The notes below the pieces were generated by a model, which saw only the letters and a program-made list of their open reading frames with translations, had not been told where the DNA came from and searched no databases. Shown piece after piece: positions 1-6,725 of a stretch of DNA of 10,916 nt (positions within the stretch are counted from its first letter, which is position 1; each line of letters opens with the position of its first letter). This DNA comes from an archaeon (lineage in GTDB: Archaea; Thermoproteota; Bathyarchaeia; TCS64). The translations under genes and the position numbers were made by a program. The stretch covers positions 1-10,916 of the forward strand of contig JAHLLU010000040.1 in NCBI GenBank assembly GCA_020444005.1. Reading direction: 5' to 3'.

Positions 1-240
1 GAAGGTGAAAACAATCTCGTCTTATCGGGGCCAAATATGGGTAAAAACCTCGAAAATAGTTTCTCATTGCTCAATGGACAATTAAGCATTGGTCTCGAAC
101 TCCGTGCCAAGAAGATTAAAAACAAGGGTGAGAAGCACACAATTCAGTATCAGTTAGACGTACTCTACACAAAGAACTGGCTCTCACGCGAACTCGGCGT
201 ACACAGAGACTTTATCGTCTCAGGAAACATTGAGGGTTAG
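1..240 (+). CDS. C-terminal part of an unrecognised protein (5' end outside window)
   Basis: The reading frame is open from base 1 and ends with TAG at 238-240, giving 79 codons. An internal ATG lies at 37, but the codons before it (EGENNLVLSGPN) read through in the same frame, so this is more likely the tail of a longer gene than a 67-residue protein. The visible part has alternating hydrophobic and polar residues (QLSIGLELRAKKI, HTIQYQLDVLY) that suggest beta strands. It has no membrane segment, cysteine motif or nucleotide-binding motif. Its stop overlaps the stop of the convergent regulator gene: the four bases TTAG at 237-240 hold TAG on this strand and TAA on the other. I do not recognise the family and assign no function. 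Confidence 0.6.
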   Translation, partial: EGENNLVLSGPNMGKNLENSFSLLNGQLSIGLELRAKKIKNKGEKHTIQYQLDVLYTKNWLSRELGVHRDFIVSGNIEG

Positions 241-530
241 TCAAGGTCTTTCGGATTAGAAACCTCTACCAGATCCTTAGCCTTGCTGTAATATCTTACC
301 ACGTTCAATCCTTTTTGGGTAAGACAATATTTTACTTTAGTTCTTTTATCCTTGATTTTTCCATCCTCTTCCTCGATTAAACCTTGATCCAAAAGACTCT
401 GTAGAATAAGTTTGAGAGGTTGGTAAGATAGGTTAGCTGCATACATTATTTTAGTTGGTTTCTTTGCTCCATTCATTATCTCAGTCAAGATATCAACATA
501 TATCTCAAATCTTGACCTTCTTGAACTCAA
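237..530 (-). CDS. Winged-helix transcriptional regulator, ArnR1-like / HTH_45 type
   Basis: A 97-residue DNA-binding protein, essentially one winged-helix domain. RRSRFEIYVDILTEI (about 4-18) is the first helix. KKPTKIMYAANLSYQPLKLI (about 23-42) spans helix 2 and the recognition helix, with the 'imy.anLSy' signature of archaeal HTH_45 proteins. LLDQGLIEE, the wing and YCLTQKGLNVV (68-78) follow. The start is TTG at 530, supported by GAGGT (542-538, minus strand) seven bases upstream and by the family's usual N-terminus; the next Met would cut off helix 1. ArnR and ArnR1 of Sulfolobus are winged-helix regulators beside the archaellum genes, but they carry membrane segments and this protein has none. 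It is divergent from the archaellin gene, so control of the archaellum operon is plausible but is inference from position only. Confidence 0.85.
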   Translation of the reverse strand: MSSRRSRFEIYVDILTEIMNGAKKPTKIMYAANLSYQPLKLILQSLLDQGLIEEEDGKIKDKRTKVKYCLTQKGLNVVRYYSKAKDLVEVSNPKDLD

Positions 531-572
531 AACCTTAACCTCAATATTAACAAATTGAGTTTTATCAATATT

Positions 573-591
573 TATCTATTATGATTAGATA
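573..591. promoter_or_regulatory. Inverted repeat in the divergent regulator/archaellin spacer, candidate operator
   Basis: TATCTA (573-578) and TAGATA (586-591) are perfect 6-base inverted arms around a 7-base AT-rich spacer. The repeat lies just upstream of, and slightly overlapping, a TATA-like stretch (GATAAATATTG on the minus strand, 576-566) that could drive the winged-helix regulator gene. Position and symmetry suit an operator for a dimeric winged-helix protein. The region is very AT-rich, so chance is a real alternative. Confidence 0.3.
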
Positions 592-753
592 TGTTTTTTT
601 TATTCTTAATTTACTAAATAATAGTGCATTTTCCGTTTTTCATTGAGAAATCATTCATATTTTGCATTATAACCTGATTTACTATACAATACCAATAAAT
701 TGTGTAGAGTTAGCCTACATACATTTTCTTAATAGAATATTTCAGGGATTTCA

Positions 754-780
754 GGTTGGCAAACCGCCAATCAATATTGG
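754..780 (+). promoter_or_regulatory. Leader with two mutually exclusive hairpins before the archaellin start
   Basis: Hairpin 1 pairs GGTTGGC (754-760) with GCCAATC (766-772) around an AAACC loop, with one G-U pair. Hairpin 2 pairs CCAAT (767-771) with ATTGG (776-780) around CAAT. Both use 767-771, so only one can form. Hairpin 2 takes up the first two bases of the Shine-Dalgarno GGAG (779-782); hairpin 1 leaves it free. This could act as a translational switch if the transcript starts upstream of 754. Both stems are short, so the call is tentative. Confidence 0.3.
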
Positions 781-790
781 AGATAATAAA

Positions 791-1414
791 ATGAGAAATC
801 ACAAATTGCTGGGAAATCGTCGCGGAATGACTGGCTTAGAAACAGCGATCATATTGGTCGCATTCGTAATCACAGCTGCAGCATTTGCATTCGTAGTTCT
901 CAACATGGGATTCCTGACAGCCGAGAAGGCACAGTCAGTAATCAGCAGCGGAATGAGCGAAGCAAGCAGCGCATTACTTGTTGACAGCGGAGTCATCGGA
1001 CAATTCGGCAGTACCGGTGGAGATCAGGCAGACATCGATCTAACAAAGCTGACTTTCTATATTAAGCTCAGCCAGGGTCATGAGCCAATCGATCTTGACG
1101 ATAGTAAACTAGTAGCTACTTATACAAACCCAAGAACTCACGCAGAGCTCTACGACGTAAACACCACCATCATGACAATTCAGGGGGTCAATAGTGACGG
1201 AGACAGTCTATGTGAGACAGGTGAAAAGTTCAAAGTAACTATTGACTTCAGTCAGCTAACTAACTCTACAATGGAACCAGATGTATCCTTACAAAATGCT
1301 TACACTCACCCATATGAAGAGTTCCGGATTGAGCTACGACCATCTGCGGGTGCAGTACTGACCATCGAGCGCCAACTACCAGCGGTCTACACAACAATAA
1401 TGACACTTGAGTGA
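791..1414 (+). CDS. arlB: Archaellin (archaeal flagellin), filament subunit precursor
   Basis: A 207-residue structural subunit of the archaellum filament. The N-terminus has a class III (prepilin-like) signal: a short basic leader MRNHKLLGNRRG, predicted cleavage after Gly12 by the FlaK/PibD-type peptidase, then the hydrophobic helix MTGLETAIILVAFVITAAA and FAFVVLNMGF that forms the filament core. The C-terminus (GAVLTIERQLPAVY, about 187-200) is also typical of archaellins. Two N-glycosylation sequons (NTT at 124, NST at 158) fit surface glycosylation. The frame is open back to a TTG at 662, but the ATG at 791 follows GGAG (779-782) by eight bases and gives the expected leader peptide. At about 195 mature residues it is a small archaellin, and it is the only copy here. 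A terminator-like tract follows, so it may be transcribed more strongly than the downstream genes. Confidence 0.95.
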   Translation: MRNHKLLGNRRGMTGLETAIILVAFVITAAAFAFVVLNMGFLTAEKAQSVISSGMSEASSALLVDSGVIGQFGSTGGDQADIDLTKLTFYIKLSQGHEPIDLDDSKLVATYTNPRTHAELYDVNTTIMTIQGVNSDGDSLCETGEKFKVTIDFSQLTNSTMEPDVSLQNAYTHPYEEFRIELRPSAGAVLTIERQLPAVYTTIMTLE

Positions 1415-1418
1415 GTGT

Positions 1419-1440
1419 CCCATCTCCTTCCCCTTTTTAT
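1419..1440 (+). terminator. Pyrimidine-rich transcription terminator after archaellin
   Basis: A pyrimidine run (CCCATCTCCTTCCCC, then TTTTT at 1434-1438) begins five bases after the archaellin stop. Archaeal RNA polymerase terminates at such T-tracts. Its place between the filament gene and the machinery genes suits high archaellin expression with partial read-through. Confidence 0.5.
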
Positions 1441-1457
1441 ATTCAAACTTAGAATCG

Positions 1458-1477
1458 GTGAAAAACAGTGAGAAACA
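1458..1477. repeat. Tandem 10-base direct repeat upstream of the arlCDE-like gene
   Basis: GTGAAAAACA (1458-1467) is followed directly by GTGAGAAACA (1468-1477), one mismatch in ten. A 10-base period is about one helical turn, placing both copies on the same DNA face. It lies about 50 bases upstream of the putative TATA box at 1522. The second copy can also pair, as GAAACAGG (1472-1479), with CCCGTTTC (1492-1499), with one mismatch. It may be a binding site for an activator or repressor; the regulator is unknown. Confidence 0.35.
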
Positions 1478-1521
1478 GGCAAGTAATAACCCCCGTTTCA
1501 GGAAAAGGTCGTCGATTCTTG

Positions 1522-1531
1522 TTCTATAATC
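1522..1531 (+). promoter_or_regulatory. Putative TATA box for the arlCDE-like/arlH unit
   Basis: TTCTATAATC is centred about 35 bases before the ATG at 1562, placing transcription start near 1553 with a leader of about ten bases. The same ten bases recur at 3427-3436 before arlI, and TTCATAATC occurs at 7410-7418 before arlG. Shared sequence at three intergenic gaps supports a promoter element. Confidence 0.4.
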
Positions 1532-1561
1532 CTTTTTTAACCAAATGAAGAGTGAAAGCGA

Positions 1562-2671
1562 ATGGCCGAGAATAAGGACTCTGGATCGGAATTAGTGACC
1601 GAGTTAGAGAATATGGGTGACTTAGACATGGAACTAGGTCTTGACAATGATAATTCCGCAGATATGGTAGAGTTAAAGAACCGTATGGACAAGACGGACC
1701 AAGAGATGCGGGCAATGACAGAGGCCATGAAGTCAACGCTCCTAGATGTTCGTAGTCTAATGCAGGATATGGACAACCCATTCAACATGCTCAGAGACAT
1801 GGGTGTGGATAAGTTGGTTAATGTTGCAGTAGAATCCGTTGAAGATGAGGTCAATAAACAGAAACGTGAAGAAGCCAAGAAAAGAATGGCTGATGGCGAA
1901 GAAGACGAAAATAATCAAAACCTTGTTAAAGTCGAAGGTGTTGCAGCAGCACAGCCAATGCCAGGATATAATGCTTCAAGCATGATATCTGAAACTCGGG
2001 AATCTCCTGTGGTTAAGAGTGTCACGCCTTCTATTCAAGAACCATCAATGGCTTCATCAGCGTCTCAACCTGTTAGTGGAGGTCAGACAATGGGTGGTAG
2101 TGATGGGCAAGGGCCAGTCGTTGCTGGGCAAAGTCCAGTTGTTGCTAGTCAAGTTCAGTCACCTCAAGTTGTGCCATCAAATTCCTTGTACTTGGAAGAG
2201 CGAATAGCTCAAACCGAGAACTCTGTGAATCAACTGGTTGGCACTGTCAATGATTTAGTAAAAGTCATCAGGTTACAGAATAAACCAAGTTCCAAGCCTC
2301 AAATCAGAGGGTTCACTGATGATTTCGAGGAATCAGGAGATTATTATCAGGCTTATGTAAGTCTTATCGCGGATTATCTCCTGATCCGGCTCGGTGAGAA
2401 AGGTTCCGAAGAAGTTCTTCTTGAGGGAATGTACAAAGAATGGGCTTCCCCAAAAGTAGTCCGCGATATTATGGACAAGTTGTCCTCCAATAAAAAACAG
2501 CGCAAAAAAAATGAAGCTGTACTTGGAGGCGATGTGGAGGATAAACTGCTAATCACCTCACTGTTGAGGAATCTGGATAAGCCAGTATCCGAGTGGGGAG
2601 AGTCTACTCACCTGTTCCTGTTACTGGCTCTAGTATCCAGAGCCCAAGAGAATCAAGGTAACAGGAGCTAG
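1562..2671 (+). CDS. arlCDE-like: ArlC/D/E-like motor adaptor protein
   Basis: A 369-residue soluble protein between the archaellin and arlH, the place of flaC/D/E in euryarchaea. Residues 34-100 form a heptad-rich coiled coil containing DNPFNMLRDMG (71-81), whose NPF motif follows the coiled coil as in FlaC/FlaD. A linker rich in Q, P, S, V and G spans about 128-206 and holds a short internal repeat (PVVAGQS, then PVVASQ). A second coiled coil covers 207-240. Residues 258-345 (YYQAYVSLIADYLLIRLG, WASPKVVRDIMDKLS) resemble the FlaD/E C-terminal domain (PF04659). ArlC/D/E proteins form the cytosolic ring that links ArlH/I/J to CheF and CheY. One protein with both C-like and D/E-like parts may replace the usual two or three. 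ATG at 1562 has only a weak GTGA upstream. Family placement is firm from context, moderate from sequence. Confidence 0.75.
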   Translation: MAENKDSGSELVTELENMGDLDMELGLDNDNSADMVELKNRMDKTDQEMRAMTEAMKSTLLDVRSLMQDMDNPFNMLRDMGVDKLVNVAVESVEDEVNKQKREEAKKRMADGEEDENNQNLVKVEGVAAAQPMPGYNASSMISETRESPVVKSVTPSIQEPSMASSASQPVSGGQTMGGSDGQGPVVAGQSPVVASQVQSPQVVPSNSLYLEERIAQTENSVNQLVGTVNDLVKVIRLQNKPSSKPQIRGFTDDFEESGDYYQAYVSLIADYLLIRLGEKGSEEVLLEGMYKEWASPKVVRDIMDKLSSNKKQRKKNEAVLGGDVEDKLLITSLLRNLDKPVSEWGESTHLFLLLALVSRAQENQGNRS

Positions 2672-2673
2672 TT

Positions 2674-3396
2674 ATGAGCAATTTTGGTGAAGACGATAAT
2701 ATTCTCAAGCTGAATAACCCTGAGCTTGACAGGAAGATGGGTGGACTACCATTACCCAGCTTAACCCTAGTTGAGGGTGCAAATGACTCAGGAAAGACAA
2801 TAATAATTCAGCAAATCGCATACGGGGCTCTAGTAGCAAAAAAGAAAGTACTCTATATCACCACAGAGGATACCGCTAAAGGCTTAGTCAACAATATGGA
2901 GCGCCTTAACTGGAATATCATCGACCACTATCTGACGGGGCGGTTCAAGGTCACAACAATGAATACCATGAATATGAACTGGACCGAGGAAGTCAGCAAA
3001 TATTACTTAATCGCTTTAACAAACTTCATCAAACAACGTGGAAGTAACTACGACATAGTAATCATTGACTCATTAACCCATTTGCTTACCCATGCAAGTG
3101 ATAATGATGTTATGGAGTTCTTCAGCACATGCAGATATATTGTAGACCAGATGGGACAGACCTTTGTAATGAGCATGCACCCATACGCCATAAATCAGGA
3201 GTTATTGGTACGGTTACGAACCTTCTGTGACGGTCACTTAATCTTGGAGATCAAGTCATTCCGAGACCGAACTGCACTAACCATCAATGTTGCAAAGCTC
3301 AAAGGAGCCACAAGAAACGTAAGCGAGACAATCAGCTTTGAGGTCTCACCAGCATATGGCATCAAGATACTGCCATTTAGCTCGACAAAGGGCTAG
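2674..3396 (+). CDS. arlH: ArlH (FlaH), KaiC/RecA-fold ATP-binding regulator of the archaellum motor
   Basis: A 240-residue RecA-fold protein. Walker A is GANDSGKT (35-42), preceded by GGLPLPSLTLVE. YITTED (61-66) is the second conserved segment. The Walker B strand is DIVIIDSLT (127-135), and MSMHPYA follows at about 167-173. Length and motifs match FlaH. In studied archaea ArlH binds ATP, docks on ArlI at the membrane and is needed for archaellum assembly and possibly switching; it lacks a KaiC-like tandem domain. ATG at 2674 lies two bases after the stop of the adaptor gene, and its GGAG (2664-2667) is inside that gene's last codons, so the two are translationally coupled. Unusually, arlI does not follow directly: 103 bases separate them. 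Confidence 0.93.
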   Translation: MSNFGEDDNILKLNNPELDRKMGGLPLPSLTLVEGANDSGKTIIIQQIAYGALVAKKKVLYITTEDTAKGLVNNMERLNWNIIDHYLTGRFKVTTMNTMNMNWTEEVSKYYLIALTNFIKQRGSNYDIVIIDSLTHLLTHASDNDVMEFFSTCRYIVDQMGQTFVMSMHPYAINQELLVRLRTFCDGHLILEIKSFRDRTALTINVAKLKGATRNVSETISFEVSPAYGIKILPFSSTKG

Positions 3397-3426
3397 TTTT
3401 CCCTGTGTTGTTCTCCTAGTTCACTA

Positions 3427-3436
3427 TTCTATAATC
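3427..3436 (+). promoter_or_regulatory. Putative internal TATA box before arlI
   Basis: TTCTATAATC, identical to 1522-1531, lies in the 103-base gap between arlH and arlI (3397-3499), followed by a second AT-rich stretch ACTATAAATG. Transcription from here would start near 3457 and give a leader of about 40 bases before the TTG at 3500. A T-run (3396-3400) right after arlH could end transcription from upstream. Confidence 0.35.
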
Positions 3437-3499
3437 ACTATAAATGAAAAACCGGGATGTTTCGGTGAATAGAGGCATAGATCATCGCGGGGTCAATAC

Positions 3500-4198
3500 T
3501 TGGAGTCATTTAATACTATTGAACAGAGCTTTGCGGGCTACAATAACAAGCCAGATACAAGTGTTGCGGGGCGTATCGCCAGATTAGACGGATACGATGA
3601 ACTTTGGGAGAAACGGGTCAAGAAGAACCCGTATTTCCGTTACTATATGGCTCATATATTCAAGAATGATGAGCCGTTACCTACCCTTGTTCATAGTCTT
3701 AGTCGTGATATGTCCGCTTCAGATGGGCCTAATGTGATCTACCCTATTGGAGACCCGGTTTTCATACATCTGCATGTTCATGGTAAGAACAAGGATATAC
3801 TCTATCAGCCTATTGAGCCACGTTTAATCTATCACCGCGACTGGATTCTAGGCGAGGTCGAGAAACGTATCGCGTTAAACATCGATGAGACCCTGATGTT
3901 CAAGACCCCCGAAGAAAAAACAGGATACCTCAACGAAATACTCGACAGCTTCGTTAAAGTCCAGAAAGGCTACAAGCTCAAAAACATCAACCCAGAAGAA
4001 CCAGAAGAAGGAAATGGACTGCTTTCAAGGTTCAAGAAACGAGACATGGATGACTTGATCCTTGATCCTTTGAGCTACGAGATGCTCAAATATGAGGTCT
4101 ACTGCGAAAAAGTTGGGTCAAGCATTCTTGAGCCATTCATTAGAGACATCTATATTAAAGCTCAGCGAGATCGTTGGGAAACCCGCAAGCCATCGTGA
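3500..4198 (+). pseudogene. arlI: ArlI (FlaI) motor ATPase, N-terminal part of a disrupted gene
   Basis: The N-terminal domain of the archaellum assembly and rotation ATPase, a GspE/PilB-superfamily protein on the inner face of the membrane. FlaI signatures are WEKRVKKNPYFRYYMAHI (36-53), LSRDMSASDGPNVIYPIGD (67-85) and YQPIEPRLI (102-110). The start is TTG at 3500 with GGGGT six bases upstream; no ATG or GTG lies in frame between it and the stop at 3470. Homology holds to EPFIRDIYI (about 211-219), where FlaI proteins continue into an EDISCDG-type segment. Here the frame instead runs into 13 unrelated residues and stops at 4196-4198. The remainder of ArlI resumes at 4158 in the next frame. 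The break is thus a loss of sequence plus a frame change, not a lone indel. An assembly or consensus error cannot be excluded. Confidence 0.85.
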
Positions 4199-5246
4199 GC
4201 CTATTGTTGACGCCAAGATGCCGGATGGTTCAAGGTTGAACCTAGTTTTCGGTGAGGACGTATCAACTCGTGGAAGCAACTTTACTATCCGTAAGTTTGC
4301 GGTGAACCCCATTAGCATCAACCAAATAATCAAATGGGGTACCATGAGCAGCCTTGCTGCAGCATATATCTGGATTCTTCTTGAAAACAAGATGAGCATC
4401 TGGATATGTGGAGAGACTGCATCCGGAAAAACCACTAGCCTCTCAGCTTTGATGTGTTTCATGCCACGAGACTATAAGATCGTCAGCATCGAAGAGGTTC
4501 CAGAGGTACACGTACCCCACAAGAACTGGATCAGAGAAGTCGTCAGAGACACCGCAAACAGCGGAAGTGAGGAAGGCGTCACAATGTTCGCATTGCTTAA
4601 AGCAGCTCTTCGTCAGCGTCCTACCTACATCATCGTCGGTGAGGTCAGAGGTGCTGAGGGTAACATCGCCTTCCAGGCTATGCAGACTGGACACCCAAGT
4701 ATCGCCACTTTCCACGCTGCTACTGTTGGTAAGCTTGTTCAGAGGCTTACAAACTTCCCGATTAACGTGCCTAAGACTCACATTGATAACCTTAACGCTG
4801 CTTTCTTCCAGAGCGCTGTCCACGACCCCGAGACAGGCAGGTATAAGCGGCGTGTATTGACCATCAACGAGATTCTTGGCTATGAACCAGCGGACCAAGC
4901 ATACAACTTCGTAGAAGTATTCAGCTTTGAACCGTCCACAGACGAGATCGTCTTCAGAGGACTCGGTACTAGCTTTTTATTAGATCAGAAGATCGCGGTA
5001 ATGAAGGGTTATACTGGTGCTGATGTGCGGAAGATATATGATGAGCTGTACATGCGTGCCGAGATTTTGGAGTATATGGTTGCCCTGGACATTCTAGAGT
5101 ATGATGATGTTCTTGAAAACCTCCTATGGGTTCAGGGTGTTGGATATGAACAGGCGCATAAGAAGTTCAAAAACGATGCGATGATGAAGCTAGGTTTCGA
5201 GATCGAGAAAGAGATAGCTATCAAGCTAGGGAAGAAGGTGGACTAG
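4158..5246 (+). pseudogene. arlI: ArlI (FlaI) motor ATPase, C-terminal catalytic part, displaced frame
   Basis: The rest of ArlI, starting with KLSEIVGKPASHREPIVDA and PDGSRLNLVFGEDVSTRGS, then the core ATPase domain. Walker A is GETASGKTT (4410-4436). The Asp box is SIEEVPEVHVPHKNW. Walker B is in RPTYIIVGEVRGAEG and the His box is TGHPSIATFHA. The C-terminal helical region runs to TAG at 5244-5246. All catalytic motifs are present, so this half looks under selection. The frame is open from an ATG at 4092, but residues before 4158 only read the conserved N-terminal sequence out of frame, so that ATG is unlikely to be a true start. Against FlaI about 39 residues are missing between the parts, including the DISCDG-type strand; losing about 116 bases would explain both gap and frame. 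The ArlJ ribosome-binding site overlaps its 3' end. Confidence 0.88.
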
Positions 5247-6716
5247 TTGGAGCAGTTGAAGAAGAAGATTAAGAAGCCGAAGTTCTTGGAGAGCATGAGC
5301 AGCGGTGACAAGATTGAGTTCGAGTTCCCGTTCTTTATGCTGTATCTCAAGTCCATCACCTCTGGTACAATCTCCCGTATCTTAATGCTTCAGGTCACGA
5401 CTGAGAAGGAGATATTCAAGTTTATCGAGCCATACCTGACAAGAATCCTCGTATTGATGACCCAGTGGAGGTATCCACAAGCGAAAGCAGCAGAGATCAT
5501 GAGTGGAGAAGCTCCTACCAAGGAGTTTAGTGATTTCCTTTTCAAGTTTAGCCAGAGCATAGCTTCTGGTGAACCTGTCAACCAGTTTGTTGACAAGTAT
5601 TATGATAACTATATGGCTGATTATGCCTCAAAGCGTCAGCAAGCAATGGGGCGGTTGAAGACCCTGAGTGACGCGTATCTGCCTATGATTAGCATAACCT
5701 TGTTCATGACGACAACGATGCTTATTAGCAGCATATTCTATGACGCGAAGACCATGATCATAATCGCTATCCTGATTGTGATAATAGTCAGCTTCATATT
5801 GTACATTATCTCGTGGCTAATATTCCAGTCATCCAAACCAGATAACCTGCTAATACAGGACCAGAAAGAGAAACCAGCAGCACGAAAAAGAGCAGAATAC
5901 GCGTCAATGATGGCAATTATAGTTGCAGCTGGGATACTGACTATCCCATTTGATAACTACTTCATGCACTTTGTGCTAATTGGTATCGTTTTCTTCATGG
6001 CTGGACTCATCGGCAAACAATATGTCGGAAAGGTGAAGGCAATGGAGAGCGATTATCCTACTTTCTTCCGGTACATGGCATCCAACCTTTCAGCTAACAT
6101 CCCATTACTCCAGATCATGGACAGTGCGGTGGAGACCGACTTCGGTAGCCTAAACGCTGTTATCAAGAGTCTAAACAATAAACTAAGGATGCGGGTTGAG
6201 CCTCGTGTCGCTTGGTGGAGCTTTGAGACCGAGATTGATAGCCTATTGATAAGACGGATCAATACCATCATGACTGATACAATCTACACTGGTGGAGACC
6301 TAGGCATAGCCTACAAGGATATCGAGAATTACTACCATCTCTATACAACAATTCGTGACCAAAGATACAATGCAGTAGGATATCACGTCGGATTAGCTGT
6401 CCCTATTTACGTGGTTGCAGCTGCCTTATTTTCTGTTATTGATGGCTTCTTTGCCTCACTAATTGGTTTTATCGGTGAGATGGCAACTATGCTTGACTTC
6501 TTCAGTGTACCGGATGTAGAGTTCATGAGGCTGTTCTTCGTGTTCGCGTTGGGTTTATTCTCATTGAACAATGTGTTCAGTATTTACAACATGGAAGGTG
6601 ATAGCAGGTTTACGGTGCTTTACTATATGGGTATGCAGTTGACCATGGGTGGAGCGATCTATCTGATAATCAGCAAGGCGGTTGAAGGATACCTTGCGGG
6701 AGTAGCAATGATATAG
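5247..6716 (+). CDS. arlJ: ArlJ (FlaJ), polytopic membrane platform of the archaellum
   Basis: A 489-residue integral membrane protein with two T2SSF-type (PF00482) segments, about 27-160 and 270-400, as in FlaJ. Helices are visible at about 145-163, 168-192, 220-236, 240-256, 380-398, 402-420, 426-446 and 458-478. Basic cytoplasmic stretches that would contact ArlI lie between (about 200-215 and 310-340). SDYPTFFRYMASNLSANIPLLQ (269-290, in part) and YTGGDLGIAYKDIENYY (347-363) are typical of the second segment. ArlJ anchors the ArlH/ArlI rings and the filament base. The start is TTG at 5247, directly after the arlI stop with no spacer, with AAGGTG at 5235-5240 six bases upstream, so it depends on arlI translation reaching its end. 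It is complete, although arlI upstream is broken. Confidence 0.95.
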   Translation: MEQLKKKIKKPKFLESMSSGDKIEFEFPFFMLYLKSITSGTISRILMLQVTTEKEIFKFIEPYLTRILVLMTQWRYPQAKAAEIMSGEAPTKEFSDFLFKFSQSIASGEPVNQFVDKYYDNYMADYASKRQQAMGRLKTLSDAYLPMISITLFMTTTMLISSIFYDAKTMIIIAILIVIIVSFILYIISWLIFQSSKPDNLLIQDQKEKPAARKRAEYASMMAIIVAAGILTIPFDNYFMHFVLIGIVFFMAGLIGKQYVGKVKAMESDYPTFFRYMASNLSANIPLLQIMDSAVETDFGSLNAVIKSLNNKLRMRVEPRVAWWSFETEIDSLLIRRINTIMTDTIYTGGDLGIAYKDIENYYHLYTTIRDQRYNAVGYHVGLAVPIYVVAAALFSVIDGFFASLIGFIGEMATMLDFFSVPDVEFMRLFFVFALGLFSLNNVFSIYNMEGDSRFTVLYYMGMQLTMGGAIYLIISKAVEGYLAGVAMI

Positions 6717-6725
6717 GTGAAAAAG

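Noticed and set aside
594..601. Run of eight T as a terminator on the plus strand
   Set aside because: The nearest plus-strand gene ends at 240, more than 350 bases upstream and beyond a convergent gene; the run fits the general AT-richness of the spacer.
662..790. 43-residue N-terminal extension of the archaellin from TTG 662
   Set aside because: It would destroy the class III signal peptide. The ATG at 791 has a well-placed GGAG, and the upstream stretch is AT-rich leader sequence.
1524..1878. Two antisense frames over the start of the C/D/E-like gene
   Set aside because: Serine-, leucine- and proline-rich shadow translations of the coiled-coil coding sequence, with no ribosome-binding site or family signature.
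4142..4200. Programmed ribosomal frameshift joining the two arlI parts
   Set aside because: A frameshift would restore the frame but not the roughly 39 missing residues, and no slippery heptamer with a following structure is evident.
4443..4898. 151-residue antisense frame within arlI
   Set aside because: It lies opposite the most conserved ATPase region, has no recognisable domain, and is explained by codon bias of arlI.
4092..5246. A 384-residue protein starting at ATG 4092 as a complete ATPase
   Set aside because: Its first 22 residues are the conserved ArlI N-terminal sequence read out of frame, so this ATG is fortuitous. The homologous part begins at 4158.
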